A DNA stretch of 64,000 nucleotides from the NCBI GenBank assembly GCA_045837725.1, contig JBEWZL010000162.1, positions 1 to 64,000 on the forward strand. The letters run 5' to 3'. Every line of letters begins with the position of its first letter. Position 1 is the first letter of the stretch. The notes under the pieces were generated by a model that was not told the DNA's origin, ran no database searches, and was given only the letters and a program-made list of their open reading frames with translations. This DNA is from Vermamoeba vermiformis. Lineage: Eukaryota > Tubulinea > Echinamoebida. A program made the translations under genes and the position numbers. Below, piece by piece: positions 53,870 through 64,000 of this stretch.

Positions 53870-55360
53870 GGACGGAGGGAATGGAAATATTAATAAAATA
53901 AGGGTAATAATTTTATTAATGCGAGTGAGAGAAAAGATAGGTTGGAGGGGAGAAGAAGGGGTGTAGGAAATTTGGAGGAAGAGAGGGTTGATTAGAGAAA
54001 GCTGCGAAAGATAAAATATAAAGAGGTTGTAAATATGTTATATATATTATTAATAGATAGAATTTTTGGTGAGTAGTGTAAAATTTTAATATGTATCCGC
54101 GCTGGGATGGACTAGAATTATTTTGATAAATTTTCTACACCTAATAATATTGATATAAGAATTTAAATTTTGTTATTGATGTAGCATTAGGAAAAATTTT
54201 TGGGGTTTGTGGGGTTGAGGGTTATATGAACAGAATTAATTTTTTGATATTTGGAATGCGCAGTTAATTGATATAAAAAAAAATCCTGAATTTGATATTT
54301 AGATAGATCTCTTGGTGTCGCCTCCTCAACTGAACGTCTCCAGTAAACAGAAAATTGTAAAGTGATTCTTTTTTCGTTGTTCCTTCTGGTTGTTTTCTTT
54401 TTTATTGTTGTTAATGGATTTGTTCCGGTCCTTGGTTTATTGGTTTTGATGGGAGACTTATAATAATATATTTATATAATTTAGATAAATTCTTCTTAAA
54501 ATCGTCTTAGTAAAAATTAGCTGTGTGCGTCCGCGCCGTTCCTCCCAACCTTTATGTTAGCGGCGACTTACTGTTATTATTAGCGAAATCGTCGCCATTT
54601 ATTTAATTTTGGATAAATTAAGTCTGGAGTTGTGAGGTGGGCTTTTTAAAATTCAAATAATTTGTATTTTGGAAAAAAAATTGAATTTGGAGGCTGGTAA
54701 TGGGTGACGAACGTGTGAGAGGTGAGAGATTGTAGGTGCCCGTGGCGATTGTGCGAAACGTAGAAGATGATCCCCCTATTTTGATTATAGTTCAGGCTTT
54801 TTGGGACTTTCGTCGCCGGCCCAAGCACGGGGACTCGGGGAACGGAATTTGGCTCATCACACCATGTCAACCACTCTTCCGTATTTTGGTTCCAGTTCCT
54901 GTGAGGGTTAAAAGGATAGGGTGTTGTAAAATTGGGCTCGAGTCGGTGATATTAGTTTGGTAGCCCAGTTCCACCCATGATTATATTCAAAGGTAACTCT
55001 GCTGTAAAGGGGTATCCCCTACCTCCTTAGAAACGTTGGAAGATCACTTTGACAGGTTTGAATTTGGCTCCCATGTGGGATAGAATTGGGAGAAGGGAGT
55101 CACCTCAAACACGTTTCTTGCCTCCTGCTTCCCCCTCCAGCCTTGGTATATCAGTCTACAGGGCTGGGCTGGGACCAAGCCCCCGTTTGGCGCCCAGCGT
55201 GTGAAAAGTGGGGTTTGTGTTGTATTTTTTTTTTTTTTGTTTTCGGCGTTTACAGTAATTGTTCCATCAAGTTCTGAAGATGTGGAACGATTAAACGTCC
55301 GTTATCCCGGAGTTTTGTGTTGCTATTCAATACGCAATTAATTGATATAGCAAAAGATTA
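53870..55360. other. Purine-rich, compositionally unusual island, no gene supported
   Basis: The plus strand is strikingly G/A- and G/T-rich (gagggaatgg, ggaggggagaagaaggggtg, ggggtttgtggggttgaggg) and lacks the splice signals that pervade the rest of the window. Open frames (for example 54736-54963 and 55086-55277 plus, 54646-54870 minus) show no family. Near 55190 tttggcgcccagcgtg resembles a retroelement primer-binding site (TGGCGCCC), followed by a T tract at about 55230. No flanking LTRs were found. It may be a decayed mobile element inserted between the two F-box/LRR paralogs. Confidence 0.4.
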
Positions 55361-55593
55361 GTTATGTTGATTCATACATTTATTGCTGGACGCCCCGGAT
55401 ATTGCACCGAGAAAATTCTTCGCAGGAAGCGCCTCGTTTGGCAAAAACGGCGATTGATTAAATATTCAACAATTTTATTGTCTTTTTACATGAATAAGGG
55501 TGTTGGGTTCATATACTCCGTATACAACGGAATTTTCTCGCGCAACTTGTCAGTCCTGTACGGGATCGAATTAACACCGTCTAAAGAATTAGT

Positions 55594-57403
55594 TTAGTAG
55601 TGAGTATTAATATGACTGTTAAATATTCTCAACTTACATAATTTAAATGTATGCAATTGCGATAATTTTGTTAAATTATCGTGCCACGTTGAATTCGGTA
55701 AGAAGACTGTTTTCAAATTCTTCAATGCCGTCAATTCTAATAGTGCTTCAGGCTGTTCTAATGGGACTATACGTAGTTCGAATGACTCTAATGAGGTCAT
55801 ATGACTTAAATCACTCCAATTTTGTAACGGCATTTCTAATGACAGGCGTGTGAGGTATTTCAAGTCTTCTTTGTTGTAGTTGAAATTATTCGCATTAATT
55901 TTCAACGATTCCAGTGCACTTATGCCGCGAATGTCCAAGTCGTTGGATAGGCTAACAACTTCCAAGCTGTTCAAATGCTTCAAACACTTCAATTCTTCCA
56001 GTCCTTCTGATATTTTGCCAGTGCGATTGATGATAGACAACGTTCGTAAAGAATTTCCTAATTTAGAAATTCCGTTGATGGTGATATTAAGAGACCCTGG
56101 AGATCCTCCGCCAATAAGAACGACAAGCCGTGTTAAATTCGTTAATGTCATTATTGGCGATAAATCTACAGAATACTTCGCTACGCCCGTTGTACTGAAT
56201 GATATATCCAAATTCATCACATTACTATATTTGGAAATTGGTGAAACTGATTGATCCTGATCCAAATTTTGTACTGTCAATTCCTTCAATTTATCGATAC
56301 CGACGCTTCCTAAAGTTGTATCGAATGAAAATACGTGTTTAAGTTGTTTAAATAGGTGAAGTGATGAAAGCTGCTTTAATCTGCTGAGATCCAGATCGTG
56401 ATTGACTTCTCGCAATTTTAGTACTCGCAAATTTGTTAATTGTTCTACATCCTTAAAGTACATCAATGTGCTATTCTTTACGTAGGTATTTGGATTGATT
56501 TCTAAGTACGTCAATTTGAGCATTGTATCGAAAAATGTAAGATCAGTATTTGTCGTCAATGATTCTAAACTTGGTAATGGTCTATCAAGTTTGAATAACA
56601 TCGAGTAAGCGTAATTATAATTTTCGGTAAAATAGTAAATTTTTTGTGCGTTGATCTGGAGTGTCTTCAAGTTTGTAAACTGATCCAAATATATTTTGTT
56701 GAATATTCTTGTATCGATACAGCGATAAATGCGTCAATCTAGACCCATCGCTTACTAATGGAGGTAGATCATCCGCATTGATTGCGTGAAAGCTTGCAGA
56801 TTCCAAAAAAGGCAGATTCAGCTTGATCTCTTCGTCCAAAATCTGTTCGTCCGCATAATAGTCTTTGATTATGAATACGCCCGTTGCAAGCTTCTTAAGA
56901 TTCGTTAATGATGTTATAGTTGCTGTAGATACCATATGAATGTCCAGTTGTTCCAAGTTCGTCATAGTTGAAAGAAAAGTTGGATCTTTACCATCCGACA
57001 CGGCTTGATTTTTGTTCGCAATTATCAATGAAGTTAAGTTTGACAATGCTGTTAATGGCGCATATTGATCGGTTCTAATAGTATGAATCGAAGCTTTGGC
57101 AAAATTTAAGCCGAATGAAGTTTGGTATTTTGAAAACGACTCTGTGATCTCGTTCAGCTCGTGACCAAATACCAATCCAAGTGTAAAATCAGTAATATTG
57201 ACCCAGTTCAACCATTTTTTGCAAACTCTTCGCATGTAAAATTTCCATTTTGAATGGGACAGGTAAGAAAATATTAAATCCGTTAATTCGGGCGGCAGAT
57301 CGAACAAGAAATCGTGTTCCTGTTAAATAAACACATATTAATTTAATTAATTTATTTGCAAATTAATTATAAGGCTGCTACGAACCTTGTCAAACTTTTC
57401 CAT
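55594..57403 (-). pseudogene. F-box/LRR protein, paralog B; single frameshift
   Basis: An 18-nt start exon (57386-57403, MEKFDK) joins by a gttcgt...cag intron to a long exon. The F-box (LFDLPPELTDLIFSYLSHSK) and first LRRs run from 57331 in one frame to about 56690. From there the homology to paralog A continues in another frame (LDQFTNLKTLQINAQ onward) to a stop at 55594. No in-phase GT-AG intron bridges the switch, so one indel separates the halves. Both halves are otherwise free of stops, which points to a recent mutation or a sequence error. The two paralogs lie in tandem, separated by the 53.9-55.3 kb island. Confidence 0.75.
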
Positions 57404-58324
57404 CCGATCGCAATCAAACAATTAATTAATTAGCCGTAATGATGAGCAGACCAGATCGTAAACACGTACACGAATGGTGTGTGGTCATTAGTATCGTTTT
57501 GGGATAAATTAAGCGATACAACGGCTGGTCTTGGCCCACAAAAATCGTCCGCCAAAATCTCGCAAACTGAAATTGCAATTAGACTTGGAGGACACTAATA
57601 AAAGAAAATATCATGGGTTGCTACACTGAAATATCATGCTTCGAACGCAGTTCAAACCTAACAGTTGATTATAAAACGGCGGGATCTGCTGGGACAAAAA
57701 TGACTTTGCTTTCTAAGGCAATAAATTATTGCATAATATTACAAAATATTCAAGGTACGAATTTTAGGTGTACAACATACAATTTGTATTTAAATTTTCT
57801 GCCTCCAAAAGTGAATCAGCGTAAAATCGTTCGCATCGTTTCATCTACGAAAGCGACCAAAATATCAACTTTAATTAATTAAAAGCAAATTACTAACGTG
57901 CAAGTTTCAAGATTGATCGATCTAGAACGTGTTGACCTACCGGATAACCGGTCAGTATTTCAGTTCGCCAAGGTGATTCGCGTATCTAGCTATTCGAGGA
58001 AAACTTCAGTTGCAATTTGAAAGATTTCTTGCTGTTAGAAGAATTGAATCATGGAACGCAACGGATTCATGAGCTGTTTCACATCACACCAACAGAGGCT
58101 GAAGGTAATAATCATATTTGACGCTCTTTATGGTGAATTGATACCAATAGTCACGCTTGTATTTAGGACATCATGTCAGTACACGCGTACCAGAGGCGAC
58201 AACGATGATCGGTCGGATCTTGTCAATTTTGACGTGGCTCGTTCAACGAAAGACGCAAAAACATTAAAAGAAAATGCAGCAGGTTGCATTAAATCAGTTG
58301 TTATTCGTCAATAGAAGACCACAA
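57404..58324. other. Intergenic stretch with minor open frames
   Basis: A 920-bp spacer between the F-box/LRR paralog B start and the surface-protein gene. An 89-codon plus frame (57613-57882) has no family or splice support. A second begins at ATG 58051 (MERNGFMSCFTSHQQRLK). It has a clean gtaata...tatttag intron (about 58105-58167) and then ends within 15 codons. It might be a small gene or 5' leader; support is weak. Confidence 0.35.
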
Positions 58325-59941
58325 ATGCTCAAGTTAATATTCGGCTTCGTGCTGGCAGTTGCCATCGTCAATGCCGCTGAACTGGTCGTAAGTTATCTTT
58401 ATTGTAAATCAAATCTATTTTAAATTTAATTATTAAAACGTGATCGCAACTTGATTGTCGGTTCCACGATTAAAATTAACCGATTTAAAGCATAAGTTGG
58501 TATTTACATTGTAATTAACTTGTAATAATTTTTCAGAGCTTAGAAGCAACTAATGACTCACAAAACTACCGTTGGATGGAGGTTCAATATGCTTCCATTG
58601 CTGCGCATGGCGATACGATCGTGTCTGCTGAAGTAACGGATCCGTCGAACGCGACAGCCACTGCATGGGCCGTTTTTAGACAAGTGAATGGACAATACAA
58701 CAAGATTGCATCTGTGCCTCAAGTCGTTCGATACCTCAGTCAAACCCTCAACAATGGTGATTGGATGGGTGGCTGGACTTCGACTGTGGGTGTGCATCTG
58801 TTGCAGCTGGATGCGAACAACATAGTCATCAAAGAGAAGCTGATTTCCGTCCCCGATGATACGGACTACGTAGCACTTCTCTCCGACAACACCATAGTGT
58901 ACTTGAGCTTGACTAATGGATCACTGCATTCGCTCAAGTTCAACGACGATAACACGTGGTCACAAGGTCCCGGTCTCGGCTTGGATCGATTCTTGCCGCA
59001 CCACGGACGACGACAACCACATCATCATGATCAGATTGGACACATCTACGTCAATCGGAGGATCTTGGAAAGTGACCGACGGATTCGCTTTCGACGTGGA
59101 GACCATCAACAACGGCGTTGATAACCCGTTCAATGTCTACTTCAATGGCGATGACACCGTTATTTTTGCTTTCCCTGACACGATCTACAGTGGTGCTTCG
59201 TATGCTGGCTACCTCGTGTTCTACACGAAGGTCAACAGTGATTGGGAATGGCACGTCATCACGATGGACGACATTGGATTTATCGGTACTGACGCTCAGT
59301 TGGGCAAACTGTCATTTGCTGCAATTAACTCGAAGAATCTTGTCTTTGGTGCTCCTTTTGAAGGCTTGGTCGCGGCACCTCCACCAGGCACCACGAAGAA
59401 GCGCGGTGGTCCTATTATCAACCGACCCATTGGCAAGGCCTTATTGGTCCAACAGCAAAATAGCACGTGGGTCCCCATCGCGAAGATTTCTTCTCCTAAT
59501 TTCGGTCTCCTTGCTTCTGGCGTTGGTGTCACGAACACTGACATCGTGATGACCTTCGCTACTTCCGGATCCTCGTACTTCAACTACCAATTCTACACCG
59601 TCCCTGTGTGCATTGTTAAGCCCATCAATGCCACTTGTTATGACAGAGACTCGTCGTCCTGCGAGATCGATGTTGCCACCACGGATGCGTTCTCAGTTAC
59701 TCCGTGCCTCTTCGAGACTAAAGCGTACATCAAGCATGTCAAAGACTTGGACAACTCCGTGCAAGTGACCTTCGAGTTTGAGCGCATGTGGGCATCGTTA
59801 GTCTCGTGCAACTCAACGCTAACTTGCCCGGGCTCAACTACGCCTGTCAAGCCTCCTGTCAAACCAGGCGTCAGTGGTGCCACTAGACTTTCAGTATTCA
59901 GCGTGACCGCGATGTTGATTGCTTTCTCGATGGTGTTCTAA
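58325..59941 (+). CDS. GPI-anchor-like surface protein, paralog 2, with +1 frame break
   Basis: Exon 1 (58325-58387) encodes the signal peptide (MLKLIFGFVLAVAIVNAAEL); exon 2 is 58537-59941. The first part reads in one frame (YRWMEVQYASIAAHGDTIV, LNNGDWMGGWTSTVG, DDNTWSQGPG) and the rest in the +1 frame (DDDNHIIMIRLDTSTSIGG, GTTKKRGGP, FYTVPVCIVKPINATC). A hydrophobic GPI-type tail ends it (RLSVFSVTAMLIAFSMVF). The switch must occur between about 58965 and 59015. No in-phase intron is visible there. Paralog 3 has the same +1 switch at the homologous place, while paralog 1 is continuous. Function unknown; a surface or secreted role is inferred. Confidence 0.7.
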
Positions 59942-60168
59942 AGCCTCAAAACGAATAAAGAAGAAGATGTTATGGTTAACGAAAGTTTTGATAGCACTTG
60001 GATTTACGTACGTTAAATTTTCTTTGTTAATGTTACACACAGCTTGATATAAAAAATAGCTCGCCCTGGTGAAGTGTCAACACCAGCGTCACCCGAAAAT
60101 AAATTATCGGGAAGAAAATCTCGTATTTCTTCAATTGATTAATTAAGTACGAACACAAAGCGCGAATT
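59942..60168. other. Short intergenic spacer with a hairpin
   Basis: The spacer between tandem paralogs contains CTGGTG...CACCAG (about 60067-60087), a 6-bp stem with a 9-nt loop that could act in transcript 3'-end formation or be incidental. Nothing else is recognised. Confidence 0.3.
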
Positions 60169-61751
60169 ATGCTGCAGAAAATATTGTTTTGCTTTGCAAT
60201 CGTGGCCGTTTCCGCAACAACGGATATCCTCGTAAGTAAGCGAGTAAAAAATGAACTTTCAATTCATAGAAGTAATTTCCTATTAAGTTTAACCTGATAA
60301 CAATTTCAACACTAATTTTTGAATTAATTAATTTCAGAGATTGCAAGCGATAAACGCATCTGAAAGCTATCAATGGAGAGAAAATCTTTTCATGCCCTTT
60401 AGTGCTCACCAAAATACTATTGTGACTGTCGGATCACCGGACATTGATCTAGCGTCTTGGTTCATTTTCAGAGAAAGCAACGGCCTGTACTACAAAGTAT
60501 CAAATGGAACAATCACTACTGATCCACAAATAACATTAAATAATGGTGAATGGATGGGCGGCTTCGGTTCTAGCGGGGTGACACTCTTCAAATTGGATGC
60601 GAACGACAACGTCATCAATCAAACTGATTTTCCAATTAGCGAAGCCCCTGCCTTACTGTCTGACAATACGTTGGTATATTACAATAGCACCAGTGCCCGG
60701 TTCTCATCCTTTGTCGCAAACAACACGGATTTGACTTGGGCGGAAGGTCCCGGATTCGCTGCCGAAAACATCTACTCTCAATGCATACCCATTCAACTCT
60801 TACGTTATAGACGACAATTACATCATCTGGATCAACGCCTCTTTTTACACATTCGTTTACTCGCGTCAACAAGACGGATCGTGGACGCAAACTGACGGCT
60901 TTGCCTTCACCTCACCCGTTGACAGCACCTCTCCATTCAACATGTACTTCAACGGAGCCGACACCCTTATCTTTTCTTACCCGACGACAACGTTCCCAGC
61001 TTCAACCTCTGTTGGCGGTCTCGTGTTAGTCACTAAGGTCAACAATGTCTGGCAAACACAAGTCATCACCGCAGATCAAATTGGACTGTCCGTCGCCGCT
61101 AATTTAGGCTACCGTTCATTTGCAGCGTTAAACAAGGACACCCTGGCTTTTGGAGCTCCTGACCAAGGCTTGGCCAAGAAGCGAGGCAACGTCGTTGTTC
61201 CGATACCAGTAGGCAACGTGATAATAATACAACGTAGAAACAACACGTGGGTTCCTACAGCGAAGTTATATGCGAAGGAAAACGGTGTCTTTGGCACCTC
61301 GATCGGCATTTCGGATAACCAGATCGTGGTGTCATTCTGGAACAGTTTGCCAAGCAGTTACAACTTTCAATTCTACACTGTACCTCTCTGCGTCACTCAG
61401 CCCATCAATGTCACGTGCGTGGATCAACAAGTGTCAACGTGTCAAGTTGACGTGTCATCTACAAATGTCTACTCTATCAACGATCAATGTGACGGGTTCA
61501 ACACCGAAGCATCGATCATGGACATCAATGTGAAAGACTACAAGTTGTCGGTGACATTCGAGTTCAATCGTGCTGTGTCTCCGAGCGCCACGTGCACTTC
61601 AACGTTGACCTGCCCTCGTCCTCCAACGACTACACCTACAACAACTCCTACGACCAAAGCTGTGAGCAGTGCTTCTGTTCTATCGGCTGTTGGAACATTC
61701 GTGATGCTATTAGCTGCTGTTCTAACAATGACCATTGGTTTACGAAGCTAG
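60169..61751 (+). CDS. GPI-anchor-like surface protein, paralog 3, with +1 frame break
   Basis: Exon 1 (60169-60231) has the signal peptide (MLQKILFCFAIVAVSATTDI); exon 2 is 60338-61751. The first frame gives YQWRENLFMPFSAHQNTIV, LNNGEWMGGFGSSGVTLFKL and TWAEGPGFA. The +1 frame then gives NSYVIDDNYIIWINASFYTF, GAPDQGLAKKRGN, FYTVPLCVTQPINVTC and a Thr-rich stalk with a hydrophobic tail. A gtcccg...ttatag segment (about 60748-60812) would restore phase as an intron here, but paralog 2 has no equivalent acceptor. It is a tandem neighbour of paralog 2, with the signal-peptide intron at the same place. Confidence 0.7.
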
Positions 61752-61840
61752 TAATGTTAGTTATTATTAAAATCCAACTAATTATCTAAAGTAGTTGCTA
61801 ATTTTAGATTTACGTGCGTTTGATTATATTACAAGGTGAA

Positions 61841-64000
61841 CTATTTTATGAAGGGAGAATAATTTAACAACGATATTGTGTTGCTTTCGTATGATAGGGC
61901 AATCAACATCTCCCAACTGATGAGCAGATCTCGAAGAACAAACAAGTAAGAATGAAATTGCAGTAATTGTGGCTGGAATGAATAAATTAGCTTCTTCTGT
62001 AATAAGTTTTTTCTCGTCTTTTTGTGCTTTCGGAACATCTTGAGCATTATTTCTTTGACTTCTTGAATATTCCGTCGATTTCTGCCAACATATTTTTTTT
62101 GAGTTGTAACGAATCCGCTAAATAATTCTACTTGATGCTCCATAATTGTCTGTATTCGATCTAAATATGGATTCAATGGCACATAGAATTCTTCAATCAA
62201 TTCGATTTTCTCGCAAAACAAGTCTTTCAAAGCCAACAGCATAAAAGCGACATTTTGCATCGCTTGAACGGTTCTGCCTAAATTTTTCCGCCTTTGAGGA
62301 CTCACTAACTCTTGTCTAGCTTCTTTTAATAGCCGAGATTGATTCACCGTGTTGAAATTTAGCTGAGCTATTCTTCGTCCAAGTTCCTCTTCTTTCTGTC
62401 GGTATTCATGGACTTGCATGCCTTGAACAATAATATTACACGCTTCTTTTAACGACTGTTGTAATGAATCTCGTAGTCGATGCAAGGCTAGGGACGGATA
62501 TATAAGAGACCCTAAGAAGGCGATAATGATTCCTATAAAAACAGTTAGATCTCGTTCGTTCGAAACTTTCAGCCTCGTAAGCAACGTACCAAAAATGATC
62601 ACCAGCGATCGTGCAATAGCGTAATAAATATCTGCTGAAGTAAAAGGGTATTGCGAGTAAACTACAATCTGATAGGTCAAATTCGCAACAATCCTAAAAA
62701 ATGGATTAGCAATCCAAATTTACCATAAAAGGAAATTTGAATGAATAATATTACGTACAATGAATATGGTCTATCATAAGCTGTACTATGTTGCAAATAA
62801 GTCGCTGAGAAGTAGAATAGGAAACCGAAAGTATAGACGATGGCAAGTCCTTCAGGATAAACCAGGGACGCTAGGTAGACCGTGAGCTCTCCAAATAAAG
62901 CACCAATTACTGATCCTAGAATACGTTCAATCGATCTATAATGAATTTAGTAAATATCCAATAAAAAACTTGTTCGGATTTACCTTTGCCAAGTGGATCC
63001 AACCGACGGCATTAAGACTACTGCGACAGTAAATACCGCCCATACTCCGCGAATGTATCGCGGGTAATCGCTTAACTGTCTATTCACAAAGATCATAATC
63101 ACCGAGACTATGCCGAGTAAGATCGGCAAACGAATGACGTAAGCCATTGAGATCTTGTTGTTAATGAACTGAGGAGCTGTTTTTTTAAGCTGTGCTCGTT
63201 CTTTGGATTTGCTAACGAATATACCTATGCTCAAATCGTTAAATAAAGCTTGCGAAACTCGGATTTGGATTTGGACTTACTTTTTGCGAAATGTACGACG
63301 GTATTGTACAGATCTTTAACAGGTTTAGCGAAAAAATATGCTAGTGTTGATCCATAGCCCCATGAAGAGTCGCTGTGAATTCTCGCGTTCAGTTCGAAAA
63401 TTTTGTGGTCGATCTTGTACAATTTCTCAGGCAAGTTAACCAGACGCCAAATATAGAAGTTAACACGTGATGCTTCTTTTGTAGGAGCCAATTTGATGTT
63501 ACCACCTTCATCCTCGTCTCGTGGCTTCAATGTTTCTTGAAGTTCGAACTTGATCCTGTTGCTAAGTTCGACCAACCTATGCAACAGTTGTTAATTATTT
63601 CCTTTTAAGGAAATTTTGTAAACTTACTTCTGCTGGCTAGCACATGCTTTTTCAGCATTTCCAAGCTCGACATTGACGTGTCTTCGGTTTTGAAAGTCGT
63701 GCAAAAACACCCTCTCGGCGCGGGTCTCAATTACTTTCATTCGCTTTTCAATCTAAAAAAATATTTAATAAGAACATATAAAAGACAAAATGGATTCGTC
63801 GAGGACTATTAAACCCGCGTATCATACCTCTTGGGACATTTCATTGAGTAATGGAATGATGACCCATATTCTGTTTGCAATACGTGTGTCAATCGCACCT
63901 TCGAACATTAAATGCATCGTGAGCATGTGACGCAGTAACATTTCAGTGTTGAGAAGAATGTTGCTTTCAATTTCTCGCAGCTCCGGTGACGCCCAACTAA
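61841..64000 (-). CDS. FUSC-type membrane transporter (fusaric-acid-resistance/ALMT-like), 5' end beyond window
   Basis: Six visible exons, about 63828-64000 (running off the edge), 63628-63752, 63280-63576, 62983-63232, 62757-62936 and 61841-62692. The N-terminal part is helical and soluble (RIANRIWVIIPLLNEMSQE, ELSNRIKFELQETLK). Then come paired hydrophobic segments (AYVIRLPILLGIVSVIMIFV, VWAVFTVAVVLMPSVGSTWQ) and the FUSC signature region RILGSVIGALFGELTVYLA, with more membrane helices. A long cytosolic helical C-terminus follows (about 61841-62500). The IxGxxxGa pattern is typical of the FUSC/ArAE and plant ALMT superfamily, which exports aromatic or organic anions. The substrate is unknown. 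Confidence 0.8.

Noticed and set aside
54736-54963. 75-codon plus-strand frame in the purine-rich island
   Set aside because: The opposite strand is equally open and neither shows a family; composition alone explains the lack of stops.
55364-55597. 77-codon plus-strand frame
   Set aside because: No family, no splice context, abuts the end of the antisense F-box/LRR paralog.
60748-60812. Intron (gtcccg...ttatag) explaining the frame break in surface paralog 3
   Set aside because: It restores phase, but the donor is poor, the homologous segment is coding in paralog 1, and paralog 2 has the same break without a usable acceptor; kept only as an alternative.

Overview
The window is nuclear DNA of a free-living, probably amoeboid protist. 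Genes are dense and carry many short GT-AG introns (about 45-70 nt, donors mostly gtaagt or gtacgt, often a ctaac-like branch site). The protein families are unambiguously eukaryotic: Mpp10, CARMIL, F-box, FYVE, PX, PPR, family-C GPCR and mitochondrial glycerol-3-phosphate dehydrogenase. This mix, with CARMIL, F-box/LRR proteins and many secreted Cys-rich or GPI-anchor-like proteins, resembles Amoebozoa. That placement is inference; no species is assigned.

Layout. 1-7560 is accessory and repeat-rich. A minus-strand series of very short exon-like blocks has good splice signals but poor coding continuity. It includes tandem ~150-bp units carrying covarying hairpins, a hairpin minisatellite and a second, decayed copy of the 5' end. 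7690-8170 is a DDE transposase remnant. 8290-10811 (-) is a secreted Cys-repeat protein, and 10918-11535 (-) is a broken small gene. 11842-13724 (+) is a PPR/TrmB-like fusion, 13850-16577 (+) a GH65 glucosidase, and 16834-22594 (+) a LamG/cadherin-like family-C GPCR. Then come a PX protein (+), a small methyltransferase (+), an F-box propeller-like protein (-), a secreted Cys-rich protein (-), a RING E3 (+), mitochondrial GPDH (+) and an alpha/beta hydrolase (+).

34596-37582 (-) is Mpp10. 38048-39549 (+) is the first of three GPI-anchor-like surface paralogs. 39709-41425 (+) is F-box/LRR/FYVE, 41547-43817 (-) kelch/BTB/BTB, 43860-46759 (-) ankyrin/kelch/SPRY, and 47086-52414 (+) CARMIL with a capping-protein-binding motif. 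Two tandem F-box/LRR paralogs (-), each with a lesion, flank an odd purine-rich island at 53.9-55.3 kb. Two more surface paralogs (58325-59941, 60169-61751) share a +1 frame break at the same place. A FUSC-type membrane protein (-) runs off the right edge.

There is no operon logic. The recurring themes are surface and secreted proteins, signalling and ubiquitin adaptors (F-box, BTB, RING), and actin regulation, set among housekeeping genes for ribosome biogenesis, tRNA or organelle RNA, and metabolism.
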